From Pseudomonas thermotolerans DSM 14292 (GTDB taxonomy: Bacteria; Pseudomonadota; Gammaproteobacteria; Pseudomonadales; Pseudomonadaceae), in NCBI RefSeq assembly GCF_000364625.1, contig NZ_KB822610.1:45827-109826 (forward strand): a DNA stretch of 64,000 nucleotides, written 5' to 3'. A program made the position numbers and the translations under genes. Shown piece after piece: positions 1 through 8,823 of this stretch. How positions within the stretch are numbered: the first letter of the stretch is position 1; the number at the start of each line of letters is the position of its first letter. The notes below the pieces were generated by a model. The model was given only the letters and a program-made list of their open reading frames with translations, had not been told where the DNA came from and made no database searches.

Positions 1-844
1 ACAGGCTGTCGAAGAAGTCGCGGCCCTGCTTGCCGAGGCTGGCGAGCAGCGGGTGGCCGACGTCCAGGTACCAGTCGTCGGGGTCTAGGGCCGGCTGGCG
101 GGCCAGCTCGGCCAGGTCGCGGATCTCCCCCCAGGCCTCGCGGCAGGGGTTGAGGGCGAACAGCACCACCTCGGTGTGCCGCGCCAGGCCGGCGAGCACC
201 CGCAGGTGGTGCGGCGGCAGGCTGCTGATGCCGAACACCAGCAGGCGCTCGGGCAGGCCGGCCAGGGGCTCGGCGGCGTACAGGCGGCGCAGCAGGTCGT
301 CGAGCAGGCGGGCGCGGTGCGGGTGGCCGTCACGGGTCAGCTCGGCCCAGAGCAGCGCCTGCCAGTCCTCGTCCGGGCCGAGATCGCAGCGCTCGCCGCG
401 CTCCCAGGCGGCCAGCCAGTCATCGCGGTACAGCAGGTACTGGTCGAAGACGTCGGCGATGCGCGTCGCCAGACTCAGCCGGCGGCGCTCGTCGCCGCCC
501 TCCAGGTAACGCGCCAGGCGCGGCGCGCGGGCCAGGTTGGCCGGTTCGCAGAGCCAGTCGTAGAGGCGCCAGGCGAGGGTCGCCGGGGCGAAGGCGGACT
601 GCTCCGGCAGCTCGCCGAGCACCTGGCGGCTGAGCTGCCAGACGAAGGCCGAGGGCAGCTGCAGCTCCAGGTGCATGGCGATGCCCTGCCGGCGCGCCAG
701 CTCGAGGGTCAGCCAGCGGCCCATGCCGTGGCTGGGCACCACCACCCGCGCCGGGGCCAGCGGGTCGCGCTGCGGCTGAGCGAGCAGGGTGGCGGCCAGC
801 TCGCCGAGGGTTTCCAGGTCGGGGGCGTGGTAGAGGGAGAGCAT
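1..844 (-). CDS. recC: Exodeoxyribonuclease V subunit gamma (RecC), N-terminal part, runs off the window
   Basis: RecC recognises Chi and supports the RecBCD helicase/nuclease in double-strand break repair. The frame opens with MLSLYHAPDLETLGELAATL and stays open for 281 codons to the window edge. It contains the ARVVVPSHGMGRWLTLELA stretch typical of the RecC N-terminus, then PSAFVWQL and an LLVFGISSLPPHHL segment, all familiar RecC N-domain sequence. The ATG (complement of 842-844) is the first in frame. Only about a quarter of the usual ~1,100 residues are present, so integrity cannot be judged. recB and recD would be expected further left, outside the window. The plus-strand ORFs covering this region are GC-rich shadows. 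Confidence 0.9.
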   Translation of the reverse strand, partial: MLSLYHAPDLETLGELAATLLAQPQRDPLAPARVVVPSHGMGRWLTLELARRQGIAMHLELQLPSAFVWQLSRQVLGELPEQSAFAPATLAWRLYDWLCEPANLARAPRLARYLEGGDERRRLSLATRIADVFDQYLLYRDDWLAAWERGERCDLGPDEDWQALLWAELTRDGHPHRARLLDDLLRRLYAAEPLAGLPERLLVFGISSLPPHHLRVLAGLARHTEVVLFALNPCREAWGEIRDLAELARQPALDPDDWYLDVGHPLLASLGKQGRDFFDSL

Positions 845-1031
845 CGCAAGGTGTCGCCAGCCAGAGATTGGCCGCTAGGGTAGCAGTTCGCCACGCACCG
901 ATGGAGCCGCCGCGACCGGGCAATACGGCCTAAGCTGGCTTTTTCGGCACCTTCTCGGTAAAGCTAGGCAGGAGGTGCCCGTTGCTGTCAGGCATTCCTG
1001 TAACCGCCGGCTGAAGGGGGAAAGCCGCACC

Positions 1032-2696
1032 ATGCTGACCCTGCTCAATCTGCTCTCCGCCGTGGCCCTGCTGGTGTGGGGCACGCATATCGTCCGCACC
1101 GGCATCCTGCGGGTCTTCGGCAGCCAGCTGCGCACCCTGCTCGGCCGCAACATGCGCCGCCGGCCGCTGGCCTTCCTCGCCGGCATCGGGGTCACCGCCC
1201 TGGTGCAGAGCAGCAATGCCACCGCCCTGCTGGTCACCTCCTTCGTCGCCCAGGGCCTGATGGGCCTTGCCCCGGCCCTGGCCATCATGCTCGGCGCCGA
1301 CGTCGGCACCGCGCTGATGGCCCGGGTGCTGACCCTCGACCTGCACTGGCTGTCGCCGCTGTTGATCTTCTTCGGGGTGATCTTCTTCCTGTCGCGCAAG
1401 CAGACCCGCGCCGGGCAGCTCGGCCGGGTGGCCATCGGCCTGGGCCTGATCCTCCTCGCCCTGGAACTGATCGTTGCCGCCGCCCAGCCGATCACCCAGG
1501 CCCAGGGCATCCGCGTGCTGTTCGCCTCGCTGACCGGCGACCTGCTGCTCGACGCCATGGTCGGCGCGCTGTTCGCGGTGATCTCCTATTCCAGCCTGGC
1601 CGCCGTGCTGCTCACCGCGACCCTGGCCGGGGCCAAGCTGATCAGCCTGCCGGTGGCCATCGGTCTGGTGGTCGGCGCCAACATCGGCAGCGGGCTGACC
1701 GCGCTGCTCAGCGCCAGCCTGCAGAGCCCGGCCGGCCGGCGGGTGGCCATCGGCAGCCTGCTCTACAAGCTGCTCGGCCTGCTGCTGATCATCCCGGCGC
1801 TGGAGCCTCTGGCGAACTGGCTGGACAGCCTGGCGCTCAGCCCCCAGGGCCTGGTGATCCTCTTCCACCTGCTCTACAACAGCCTGCGCTGCCTACTGCT
1901 GCTGCCCAGCGTGGGCTGGATGGCGCGCCTCTGCAAGCGCCTGCTGCCGGACCGTCCCCAGGACGACGGGGTGATGCGCCCGCGCTACCTGGACCCGGCG
2001 GCCCTGCAGACCCCCGGTCTGGCGCTGGCCAACGCGGTGCGCGAGACCCTGCGCCTCGGCGACCTGATCGAGACCATGCTGCAGCACCTGCTCGAGGTGC
2101 TGCGCGATACCCGCCCGGAGGCCAGCCGCGAGCTACGCCGCCTGGACGACGACGTGGACAGCCTGTACAGCGCGGTCAAGCTATACCTGGCGCGCATCGA
2201 CGAGGAGAGCCTGAGCCCCCGGGAGCGCCGGCGCTGGGCGGAGATCCTCGAACTGGCCCTCAACCTGGAGCAGGCCGGCGACCTGATCGAGACCATGCTC
2301 GGCAAGATCCAGGATCCCAAGACCGGCCAGCGCCAGCCTTTCTCGGACCACGGCCTGGAGGAGCTCAGCGAGCTGCACGCCCGTCTGCTGGCCAACCTGC
2401 ACCTGGGCATGGCGGTGTTCGTCTACGGCGACGAGGAGAGCGCCCGCCAGCTGCTCCGCGAGAAGCGCCGCTTCCGCGCCCAGGAGCGGCGCCTGGCCCA
2501 TGCCCACGTCGGGCGCCTGCACCAGCGCAACCTGCAGAGCCTGGAGACCAGCTCCCTGCACCTGGAGCTGATCGCCGACATGCGCCGCCTCAACTCGCTG
2601 TTCTGCAGCAGCGCCTACCTGGTGCTGGAGGGCCGCGACAGCGGCGCCCTGGCTACCGGCAGCGAGGAGGAAGGGCAGCGATCTTCCTCGCCCTGA
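1032..2696 (+). CDS. Na/Pi cotransporter family protein with C-terminal PhoU-like helices
   Basis: Predicted inner-membrane phosphate (or other anion) transporter of the NptA/YjbB type. The first ~310 residues carry the two Na_Pi_cotrans repeats: an early VTALVQSSNATALLVTSF motif (QSS signature) and a second SYSSLAAVLLTATLAGAKL plus NIGSGLTALL block, with about eight hydrophobic helices. The C-terminal ~230 residues are charged and helical (DLIETMLQHLLEVL, later DLIETMLGKIQDP), like a PhoU domain. The protein is 554 aa from the ATG at 1032, preceded by a purine-rich AAGGGGGAAA. A longer in-frame start at 975 adds 19 unlikely residues. E. coli YjbB acts mainly as a phosphate exporter; direction here is unknown. 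Confidence 0.85.
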   Translation: MLTLLNLLSAVALLVWGTHIVRTGILRVFGSQLRTLLGRNMRRRPLAFLAGIGVTALVQSSNATALLVTSFVAQGLMGLAPALAIMLGADVGTALMARVLTLDLHWLSPLLIFFGVIFFLSRKQTRAGQLGRVAIGLGLILLALELIVAAAQPITQAQGIRVLFASLTGDLLLDAMVGALFAVISYSSLAAVLLTATLAGAKLISLPVAIGLVVGANIGSGLTALLSASLQSPAGRRVAIGSLLYKLLGLLLIIPALEPLANWLDSLALSPQGLVILFHLLYNSLRCLLLLPSVGWMARLCKRLLPDRPQDDGVMRPRYLDPAALQTPGLALANAVRETLRLGDLIETMLQHLLEVLRDTRPEASRELRRLDDDVDSLYSAVKLYLARIDEESLSPRERRRWAEILELALNLEQAGDLIETMLGKIQDPKTGQRQPFSDHGLEELSELHARLLANLHLGMAVFVYGDEESARQLLREKRRFRAQERRLAHAHVGRLHQRNLQSLETSSLHLELIADMRRLNSLFCSSAYLVLEGRDSGALATGSEEEGQRSSSP

Positions 2697-2741
2697 GCGG
2701 AAGTTGGACGCCGGCACAGCGCCTTGGGCAGAATCCCCCGC

Positions 2742-3794
2742 ATGAGCCTCATCGACAGTCCCCACGCCTCCGTCGGCGCCAGCGTCACCCAGGCGGTGCT
2801 GCATGCCGCCCAGCGCCTCGGCCTGGAACGCGGCGCCCTGCTGGCCGCCATCGGCCTGGAGGAAAGCCAGCTGGCCGACCCCGACGCGCGGGTGCCCTTC
2901 GCCATCCAGGAACGCCTCTGGGAGCTACTCGGCGAGCGCATCGATCACCCCGAACCGGGCCTCGCCCTTGGCCAGCACCTGGCGCCGGGGCCGTTCAGCG
3001 TGCTCGGCTACCTGCTGCAGAGCAGCCCGACCCTGAGCGAGGCCCTGGCCGCCGGGCTGCGCTACCAGCGCCTGGTGGGCGAGGGCGGCGAGCTGTGCCT
3101 GGAGGAGGATGCCGAGGCACTGCGCCTGATTTACCGGCCGCTGCACCCCGGGCGGCCGGCGACCCGTACCCGGGTGCTGGCGCTGATGAGCTTCTGGGTG
3201 CGGATGATGGCCCCGCTGCTCGACGACTTCCGCCTGCTGCGCGCCGAGTTCGGCCACCCGGCGCCGGCCGAGCAGGCCGCCTACCGCGAGCTGTTCGCCT
3301 GCGAGCTGCGCTTCTGCGCCGCCGACTACGCCCTGGTGCTGCCCGCCGCGTTGCGCGACGCCAGCCTGATCCAGGCCAACCCGCCGCTGCAGCAGCTGCT
3401 CCGCCAGCACGCCGAGGCGTTGCTCGCCCGGCTGCCCAGCGAGAGCCTGGTGGCCCGGGTGGTGACCCTGCTCGGCGCCCAACTGGCCCATGGCGAGCCG
3501 AACCGCGCCGAGCTGGCGCGCACCCTGCATCTCAGCGAGCGCACCCTGCAGCGGCGCCTGGCCGAGGAGGGCAGCAGCTACCAGCAGCTGCTCAACGACA
3601 CCCGCCGGCAGCTCGCTGAGCGCCATCTGCGCGACGGCCGCCTGCCGGCCGCGGAGATCGCCGTACTGCTCGGCTATTCGGAACCCAGCGTGTTCTTCCG
3701 CGCTTTCCGCCACTGGACCGGGCTGACCCCCGGCGAATACCGCGCCCGCTACGCCGCCCAGGCCGGCCGGGCGGCGCCCACCGACGGGTCCTGA
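2742..3794 (+). CDS. AraC family transcriptional regulator
   Basis: The 350-aa protein has an N-terminal ligand-sensing region of the type found in OruR/ArgR-like Pseudomonas regulators (SVLGYLLQSSPTLSEALAAG, followed by the FRLLRAEFGHPAPAEQAAY block). A C-terminal AraC double helix-turn-helix follows (TLHLSERTLQRRLAEEGSSY and IAVLLGYSEPSVFFRAFRHW, then TGLTPGEYR). The start at 2742 is chosen because MSLIDSP is a normal beginning; a start 18 bases upstream is also open. Its target is unknown. It ends 4 bp from the convergent epimerase gene, so there is no obvious operon partner downstream. The upstream Na/Pi gene is 45 bp away and could be co-transcribed. Confidence 0.88.
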   Translation: MSLIDSPHASVGASVTQAVLHAAQRLGLERGALLAAIGLEESQLADPDARVPFAIQERLWELLGERIDHPEPGLALGQHLAPGPFSVLGYLLQSSPTLSEALAAGLRYQRLVGEGGELCLEEDAEALRLIYRPLHPGRPATRTRVLALMSFWVRMMAPLLDDFRLLRAEFGHPAPAEQAAYRELFACELRFCAADYALVLPAALRDASLIQANPPLQQLLRQHAEALLARLPSESLVARVVTLLGAQLAHGEPNRAELARTLHLSERTLQRRLAEEGSSYQQLLNDTRRQLAERHLRDGRLPAAEIAVLLGYSEPSVFFRAFRHWTGLTPGEYRARYAAQAGRAAPTDGS

Positions 3795-3798
3795 GCGC

Positions 3799-4761
3799 CT
3801 AGCCGCGCGCCTCGATGCCCTGGGCGGCGAGGAAGGCCAGGAAGGCCTCACGACTGCTGTAGCGCGGCTGGTAGCCGAACTCCTCCTTGAGCCGGCGGTT
3901 GGCGAGTACCGGCCGGTAGCGCAGGAAGTCCAGCTGCTCGGGACCGTACTGGGTCAGGCCGAGGGGCTTGAGCAGGCCCAGCACGCCGCGGATCAGCCCC
4001 GGCGGCAGCGGCCGGTAGGGCTTGCCGAGGATCTCGGCGATCTCCCTGAGGCTCAGGGCGCCGTCCCCGGCCAGGTTGTAGATACCCTCGGCAGCGCGCT
4101 CCAGGCCCAGGCGGATGATGTTCACCACGTCCTGGTCCCAGATGAACACGAAGCGGCTGTCGCTGCCCTTCACCCCCATCACCGCGCGCTTGCGGAACAG
4201 CGCGGTGATCTGGTTGTCGACCCGCTTGCCGAGGATGGTGCCCGGGCGCAGCACCAGCTGGCGCAGCCACGGATGGCGCTCGCGAGCCTCGGCGAGGAGG
4301 ATCTCCACCTCCCGCTTGTGCTTGGCATAGGCGAACTGGGCATGGCCGCGCAGCGGATGGCTTTCGTCGATCCACTCGGCGTTCTCCGGGTAGTAGCCGT
4401 AGGCGGCCCCGGAGCTGGTCACCACCAGCTGGTCCACCTCGTATTCGATGGCCGCCTCGAGCAGCGCCCGGGTGCCGCCCACGTCGATGGCGTGCAGGCG
4501 CGCCTCGCTCATCCCCGGCGGCGGGGTGACCACCGAGGCGAGGTGGACGATGGCCTGCGGCCGCCAGCGCGCCACGCAGTCGCGCACGGCGGCGGCGTCG
4601 GCGATGTCCAGGGTCAGCGCCTCGACGTTGGGCTTCAGCCACTGCTGGCCAAGGGGCCGGATGTCGCTGGCGATCAGCGACCATTCCGGGTGGTAGACGG
4701 TCAGGTCGGCAAGCACCTGCTGGCCGATGAAGCCGGCAGCGCCGGTGATCAGGACGCGCAT
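3799..4761 (-). CDS. NAD-dependent epimerase/dehydratase family protein (extended SDR)
   Basis: The 320-aa extended short-chain dehydrogenase starts MRVLITGAAGFIGQQVLADL, the TGxxGxxG nucleotide-binding motif. It has a VVTSSGAAYG strand and a FAYAKHKREVE segment carrying the YxxxK catalytic pair. The C-terminal region (LSLREIAEILGKPYRP) resembles sugar-nucleotide epimerases and related dehydrogenases, but the substrate cannot be read. The start lies 13 bp inside the 3' end of the upstream BASS transporter, so the two genes are probably translationally coupled. A longer start at 4803 would add a low-complexity leader and is not favoured. Confidence 0.85.
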   Translation of the reverse strand: MRVLITGAAGFIGQQVLADLTVYHPEWSLIASDIRPLGQQWLKPNVEALTLDIADAAAVRDCVARWRPQAIVHLASVVTPPPGMSEARLHAIDVGGTRALLEAAIEYEVDQLVVTSSGAAYGYYPENAEWIDESHPLRGHAQFAYAKHKREVEILLAEARERHPWLRQLVLRPGTILGKRVDNQITALFRKRAVMGVKGSDSRFVFIWDQDVVNIIRLGLERAAEGIYNLAGDGALSLREIAEILGKPYRPLPPGLIRGVLGLLKPLGLTQYGPEQLDFLRYRPVLANRRLKEEFGYQPRYSSREAFLAFLAAQGIEARG

Positions 4762-5666
4762 GGCAGGCCCTCCTCCGCGGCCGGCAGCGGCCGGTTGCGC
4801 CAAAACAGCACCAGCAGAGCGCCGCTGACCATGTGCCAGGTGCCCCAGAAGGCGGCTACCAGGGCCATGTTCGGCTCACCGCCGAACTGGGCGAAGATCA
4901 ACCCGAGACCGAGCCCGGAGTTGTGCATGCTGATCTCGATGACCATTGCGCGCAGGTTGGCGCCCGCCTGGCGGGCCAGCTTCGCCATCAGCCAGCCGAG
5001 AACGATGGCGCTCAGGTTGTGCAGGACCACGATGAACAGCACCAGGCCGAGGTTCTCGGCGAACAGCTGCCAGTTGCCGGCCACCGCAGCGATCACGAAG
5101 ACCGCGAAGGCCAGCAGGGCGAAGCGCTTGAACCAGGGCATGATGCGCTCGGCGAAACGCGGCGCCAGGTTGCCCACCAGCATGCCGAGCAGCAGCGGCA
5201 GGCCGAGGAGAAACACCAGGCTGACCAGGATGCTCCGCGCATCCATCTCCAGAGCATCGAGGCGCCCGGCCAGGTAGGCCGAGGCCTCCGGGTTGAGGGA
5301 GCCGGTCAGGGTGAAGTTGATCGGCAAAAGGACCAGGGCCAGCAGGCTGGACAGCGCGGTCATGCTCATCGACAGCGCCACGTTGCCGCGCGCCAGATGG
5401 GTCATCACGTTGGACAGGTTGCCGCCGGGACAGCAGGCGACCAGCAGCAGGCCCAGCTCCAGGCCGGGATGCAGGTCGACCAGCAGGGTCACCGCCAGGG
5501 TCGCCCAGGGCAGGATCAGGCACTGCCCGAGCATGCCGGCGAGCACCGGCTGCGGACGGCGCAGAATGCTGGCGAACTGGCGCAGACGCAGCTCCAGGGA
5601 AACCCCGAAGATCATCAGCGCCAGGACCAGCCCGAGAATCTGTTGATGGCTTTCGTCGTAGTTCAT
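4749..5666 (-). CDS. Bile acid:sodium symporter (BASS) family transporter
   Basis: The 305-aa polytopic membrane protein has about nine to ten hydrophobic segments. It shows two BASS signatures: ACCPGGNLSNVMTHLARGN and IEISMHNSGLGLGLIFAQF, which contribute the two Na+ sites in structurally known homologues. The start MNYDESHQQILGLVLAL is chosen over an upstream in-frame start at 5723 that adds a polar 19-residue leader. It overlaps the epimerase gene downstream by 13 bp, suggesting one transcript. Substrates of bacterial BASS proteins vary (bile acids, pantoate, 2-oxo acids), so none is assigned. Confidence 0.88.
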   Translation of the reverse strand: MNYDESHQQILGLVLALMIFGVSLELRLRQFASILRRPQPVLAGMLGQCLILPWATLAVTLLVDLHPGLELGLLLVACCPGGNLSNVMTHLARGNVALSMSMTALSSLLALVLLPINFTLTGSLNPEASAYLAGRLDALEMDARSILVSLVFLLGLPLLLGMLVGNLAPRFAERIMPWFKRFALLAFAVFVIAAVAGNWQLFAENLGLVLFIVVLHNLSAIVLGWLMAKLARQAGANLRAMVIEISMHNSGLGLGLIFAQFGGEPNMALVAAFWGTWHMVSGALLVLFWRNRPLPAAEEGLPCAS

Positions 5667-5841
5667 CGCGCAAGGCTCGGTCTTCTTGTTGTAGTTCACC
5701 AGCCTAGTGGCCGGCGGTGCCATCGGCAGTGGCAGCGGCGGCCAGCCGGCATGGCGGAACGCGACAGCATCCGTCGCGCCGCGCTTTTACCCGTCCGCCC
5801 CGGGCAGTATGCTGCGCACCTGCCGGAAACCCATCCCCATC

Positions 5842-6894
5842 ATGATCCCGCCGCGCTGGAAAGCCTACATCGCCCGTCTGATCGCCCTGCTGCAACGCTA
5901 TCCCGGCGTGGTGGCGGCGTTCGGCTTCATCTCCGGAGTGGCCAGCTTCGTGCTGGTCGACCGTCAGTCGCGCTCGGCCATGGTGATGGCGGTCATCATG
6001 CTGGTCAGCTGGCTGTGGCTGGTCCTCGAGGGCCTGTTCACCCGGGTGCTGACCCGCCTGATCGGCCGCAGGATCCCCCAGCCGCTGATCAGCTACGGCA
6101 CCCAGCTGATCCACCAGGAAAGCCTGTTCTTCGTCCTGCCGTTCTTCTTCTTCACCACCACCTGGAACAGCGGCCAGGCACTGTTCACCGGGCTGCTCGG
6201 CCTCGGCGCCCTGGTGTCGATCATCGACCCCCTGTACTTCCGCGGCCTGGTGCCGCGCCGCTGGTTGTACCTAGCGCTGCACACCCTGACCCTGTTCGCC
6301 GTGATGCTCACCGCCCTGCCGGTGATCTTCCAGCTGACCACCGCGGAAAGCTACAAGCTGGCCCTGGGCACCGCCGTGCTGCTGTCCTTCCCCAGCCTGC
6401 TGACCACCTTCCCGGTACAGCGCTGGTGGCGCGGCCTGGCGCTGATCGCCTTGACCCTGGCCCTGGGCGGCGCCGGCTGGCTGCTGCGCTCCTGGGTGCC
6501 GCCGGCCAGCCTGTGGCTGACCGAGGTGGCGGTGACCCATCGGGTGGACAACCGCCAGCGCGCCCCCGGCGAGCCGTTGAGCGAGATCGAGGTCGGCCGC
6601 CTGCGCGCCGAGGGCCTCTACGCCTACACCGCGATCAGCGCGCCGCGCGGCCTGGCCGAGCGCATCTACCACGTCTGGCGGCACAACGGCCGGGAAGTGG
6701 ACCGCATCGCCCTGGACATCCACGGCGGGCGCAAGGCCGGCTACCGGGCCTGGACCCACAAGCGCAACTTCCCGCCGCAGCCGGTCGGCGACTGGCAGGT
6801 GCGGGTGATCACGGAGAACGATCAACTGATCGGCGTGCTGCGCTTCAGAGTGGTAGACGGCGCCGGCCAGCCGGCTCAGGCGAAGAACCAGTAG
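5842..6894 (+). CDS. DUF5924 family membrane protein with C-terminal DUF2914 domain
   Basis: The 350-aa protein has an N-terminal half rich in hydrophobic helices (GVVAAFGFISGVASFVLVD, then LFFVLPFFFFTTTWNSGQ, ending near LIALTLALGGAGWLLRSW). A soluble C-terminal domain of ~110 residues follows (SLWLTEVAVTHRVDN to QVRVITENDQLIGVLRFRV) with the RIYHVWRHNGREVDRI pattern of DUF2914. The function is unknown. The start at 5842 (MIPPRWKAY) is favoured; an ATG at 5809 in the same frame is possible. Its 3' end overlaps the convergent SpmA/B-like gene by 19 bp, so the two transcripts share antisense sequence. Confidence 0.75.
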   Translation: MIPPRWKAYIARLIALLQRYPGVVAAFGFISGVASFVLVDRQSRSAMVMAVIMLVSWLWLVLEGLFTRVLTRLIGRRIPQPLISYGTQLIHQESLFFVLPFFFFTTTWNSGQALFTGLLGLGALVSIIDPLYFRGLVPRRWLYLALHTLTLFAVMLTALPVIFQLTTAESYKLALGTAVLLSFPSLLTTFPVQRWWRGLALIALTLALGGAGWLLRSWVPPASLWLTEVAVTHRVDNRQRAPGEPLSEIEVGRLRAEGLYAYTAISAPRGLAERIYHVWRHNGREVDRIALDIHGGRKAGYRAWTHKRNFPPQPVGDWQVRVITENDQLIGVLRFRVVDGAGQPAQAKNQ

Positions 6895-8105
6895 CAGACG
6901 CCGATCGCCGCCAGCACCCCGGCCAGGTCGGCGAGCAGGGCGCAGCCCACCGCGTGACGGGCACGCTGGATGCCCACCGCGCCGAAGTACACGGCGAGCA
7001 CGTAGAAGGTGGTCTCGGTGCTGCCCTGGATGGTCGCCGCGATCAGCGCCGGGAAGCTGTCCACCCCGTGGGTCTGCATGGTCTCGATGAGCATGGCGCG
7101 CGCCGCGCTGCCGGAGAACGGCTTGACCAGCGCGGTGGGCAGCGCCTCGACGAAGCGGGTGTCCCAGCCGACCCAGGCGACCAGGTGACGGATGCCGTCG
7201 AGGGCGAACTCCAGGGCCCCGGAGGCGCGCAGCACGCCGATCGCGCAGAGCATGGCGACCAGGTAGGGCAGCAGGTTCCTGGCCACCTCGAAGCCCTCCC
7301 TGGCGCCCTCCACGAAGCATTCGTAGACCTTCACCCGCTTCAGCGCCCCGGCAAGCAGGAACACCAGGATCAGGCCGAACAGGGTCAGGTTGCCGAGCAG
7401 CGAGGACAGCGCGGCCAGGGCGCTGGCGCTCAGGGTGGCGAGGAAAGCCATGAAGCCGCCGAGCAGCAGGGCGCCCGGCAGCAGGTAGGCAAGCACCACC
7501 GGGTCCCAGAGGCGCAGGCGCTGGACCAGCGCCACGCTGAGCAGGCCGGCCAGGGTCGAGGCACTGGTGGCGAGGAGGATCGGCAGGAACACCAGGGTCG
7601 GGTCCTCGGCGCCCTGCTGGGCGCGGTACATGAAGATCGACACCGGCAGCAGGGTCAGCGAGGAGGCGTTGAGCACCAGAAAGAGGATCTGTGCGTTGCT
7701 CGCCGTGTCGCGGCTGGGGTTGAGCTCCTGGAGGGCCTTCATGGCCTTCAGGCCGATCGGCGTGGCGGCGTTGTCCAGGCCCAGGCCGTTGGCCGCGCAG
7801 TTCAGCGTGATGAAGCCGAGCGCCGGATGGCCGCGCGGCACCTCGGGCATCAGCCGGGCGAACAGCGGACCGAGGGCGCGCCCCAGGGCGTCCACCAGCC
7901 CGGCGCGCTCGGCGATGCGCAGGAAGCCCAGCCACAGGGTCATGGTGCCGAACAGGAGGATCATCACCTCCACCGACAGCTTGGCCATGGCGAACAGGCT
8001 CTCCACCATTCGCGCGAACACCGCCGCGTCGCCCCCCACCAGCCAGGCGCCCAGCGCGGCGATGCCGGCGACCATGAAAAAGCCCAGCCACAGGCCATTG
8101 AGCAT
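6876..8105 (-). CDS. Nucleoside recognition / spore maturation (SpmA-SpmB-like) membrane protein
   Basis: At 409 aa this is about the length of SpmA plus SpmB fused, with two Gate/nucleoside-recognition halves. The first half has LFGTMTLWLGFLRIAERAGL and ALGFITLNCAANGLGLDNAA, the second has LLPYLVAMLCAIGVLRASGA and GSAARAMLIETMQTHG. It is predicted to be an inner-membrane transporter-like protein of unknown substrate; sporulation is not implied in Pseudomonas. The ATG at 8105 is preceded by GGGGGATCCGAG, a usable ribosome site. It overlaps the convergent DUF5924 gene at its 3' end and is divergent from wrbA. Confidence 0.82.
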   Translation of the reverse strand: MLNGLWLGFFMVAGIAALGAWLVGGDAAVFARMVESLFAMAKLSVEVMILLFGTMTLWLGFLRIAERAGLVDALGRALGPLFARLMPEVPRGHPALGFITLNCAANGLGLDNAATPIGLKAMKALQELNPSRDTASNAQILFLVLNASSLTLLPVSIFMYRAQQGAEDPTLVFLPILLATSASTLAGLLSVALVQRLRLWDPVVLAYLLPGALLLGGFMAFLATLSASALAALSSLLGNLTLFGLILVFLLAGALKRVKVYECFVEGAREGFEVARNLLPYLVAMLCAIGVLRASGALEFALDGIRHLVAWVGWDTRFVEALPTALVKPFSGSAARAMLIETMQTHGVDSFPALIAATIQGSTETTFYVLAVYFGAVGIQRARHAVGCALLADLAGVLAAIGVCYWFFA

Positions 8106-8225
8106 CTCGGATCCCCCGTCTTGCGTGTGCGGCGATGATAGCGGCCCAGGGCGCCGGCGTCGCGCAGGCGGCGCCAGACGGGTCTAGGCTGAAGCATCCA
8201 ACCGACAGTTTCGAAGGTCCCCGCG

Positions 8226-8822
8226 ATGAAGAAGATCCTGGTGCTCTACTATTCGATGTACGGCCACATCGAACGCATGGCCGAGGTTGTGGCCGAAGGC
8301 GCGCGCGGCGTGCCCGGGGTGGAGGTGGCCCTCAAGCGGGTGCCGGAAACCATGCCCGCGGACATCGCCCGCCAGGCCGGCGCCAAGCTCGACCAAGCCG
8401 CGCCGCTGGCCACCCCGCAGGAGCTGGCCGACTACGACGCCATCCTGTTCGGCACGCCGACCCGCTTCGGCAACATGAGCGCGCAGATGCGCAACTTTCT
8501 CGACCAGACCGGCGGGCTGTGGGTGAAGGGCGCGTTGGTCGGCAAGCTGGGCAGCGTGTTCACCTCCACCGGCACCGGCGGCGGCAACGAGACCACCATC
8601 ACCTCGTTCTGGCACACCCTGGCGCACCACGGCATGCTGATCGTCGGCCTGCCCTACAGCGCCGCCGAACTCTCCGACATCGGCGAGGTGCGCGGCGGCT
8701 CGCCCTACGGCGCGGCGACCCTGGCCGGCCCGGACGGTGCGCGCACACCGACGGACAAGGAGCTGGCCCTGGCACGCTTCCAGGGCGCCCACGTGGCGCG
8801 CCTGGCGGTGCGTCTGAACTAG
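8226..8822 (+). CDS. wrbA: NAD(P)H:quinone oxidoreductase, type IV (WrbA)
   Basis: The 198-aa flavodoxin-fold protein reduces quinones by two electrons using FMN and NAD(P)H. Diagnostic segments are [16 protein letters not shown] (FMN phosphate loop), [33 protein letters not shown] and the GLPYSAAEL to [12 protein letters not shown] region, all characteristic of WrbA. The length matches the family (~198 aa). GAAGG sits just upstream of the ATG. It ends 1 bp before the stop of convergent nrdJb, leaving no room for a separate terminator. Confidence 0.95.
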   Translation: MKKILVLYYSMYGHIERMAEVVAEGARGVPGVEVALKRVPETMPADIARQAGAKLDQAAPLATPQELADYDAILFGTPTRFGNMSAQMRNFLDQTGGLWVKGALVGKLGSVFTSTGTGGGNETTITSFWHTLAHHGMLIVGLPYSAAELSDIGEVRGGSPYGAATLAGPDGARTPTDKELALARFQGAHVARLAVRLN

Positions 8823-8823
8823 C

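Noticed and set aside
985..1004. Pho box upstream of the Na/Pi cotransporter (CTGTCAG and CTGTAAC)
   Set aside because: The repeat period is 13 bp instead of 11 and the second half is weak; not enough to call PhoB control.
1076..3619. Long plus-strand ORF (847 codons) overlapping the Na/Pi transporter and AraC genes
   Set aside because: It is out of frame with two well-supported genes and consists of Arg/Pro/Gly/Ala-rich shadow sequence typical of high-GC DNA.
4833..8138. 1,101-codon plus-strand ORF antisense to BASS and SpmAB genes
   Set aside because: Low-complexity Gln/His/Arg/Gly-rich composition and full overlap with conserved genes mark it as an antisense shadow.
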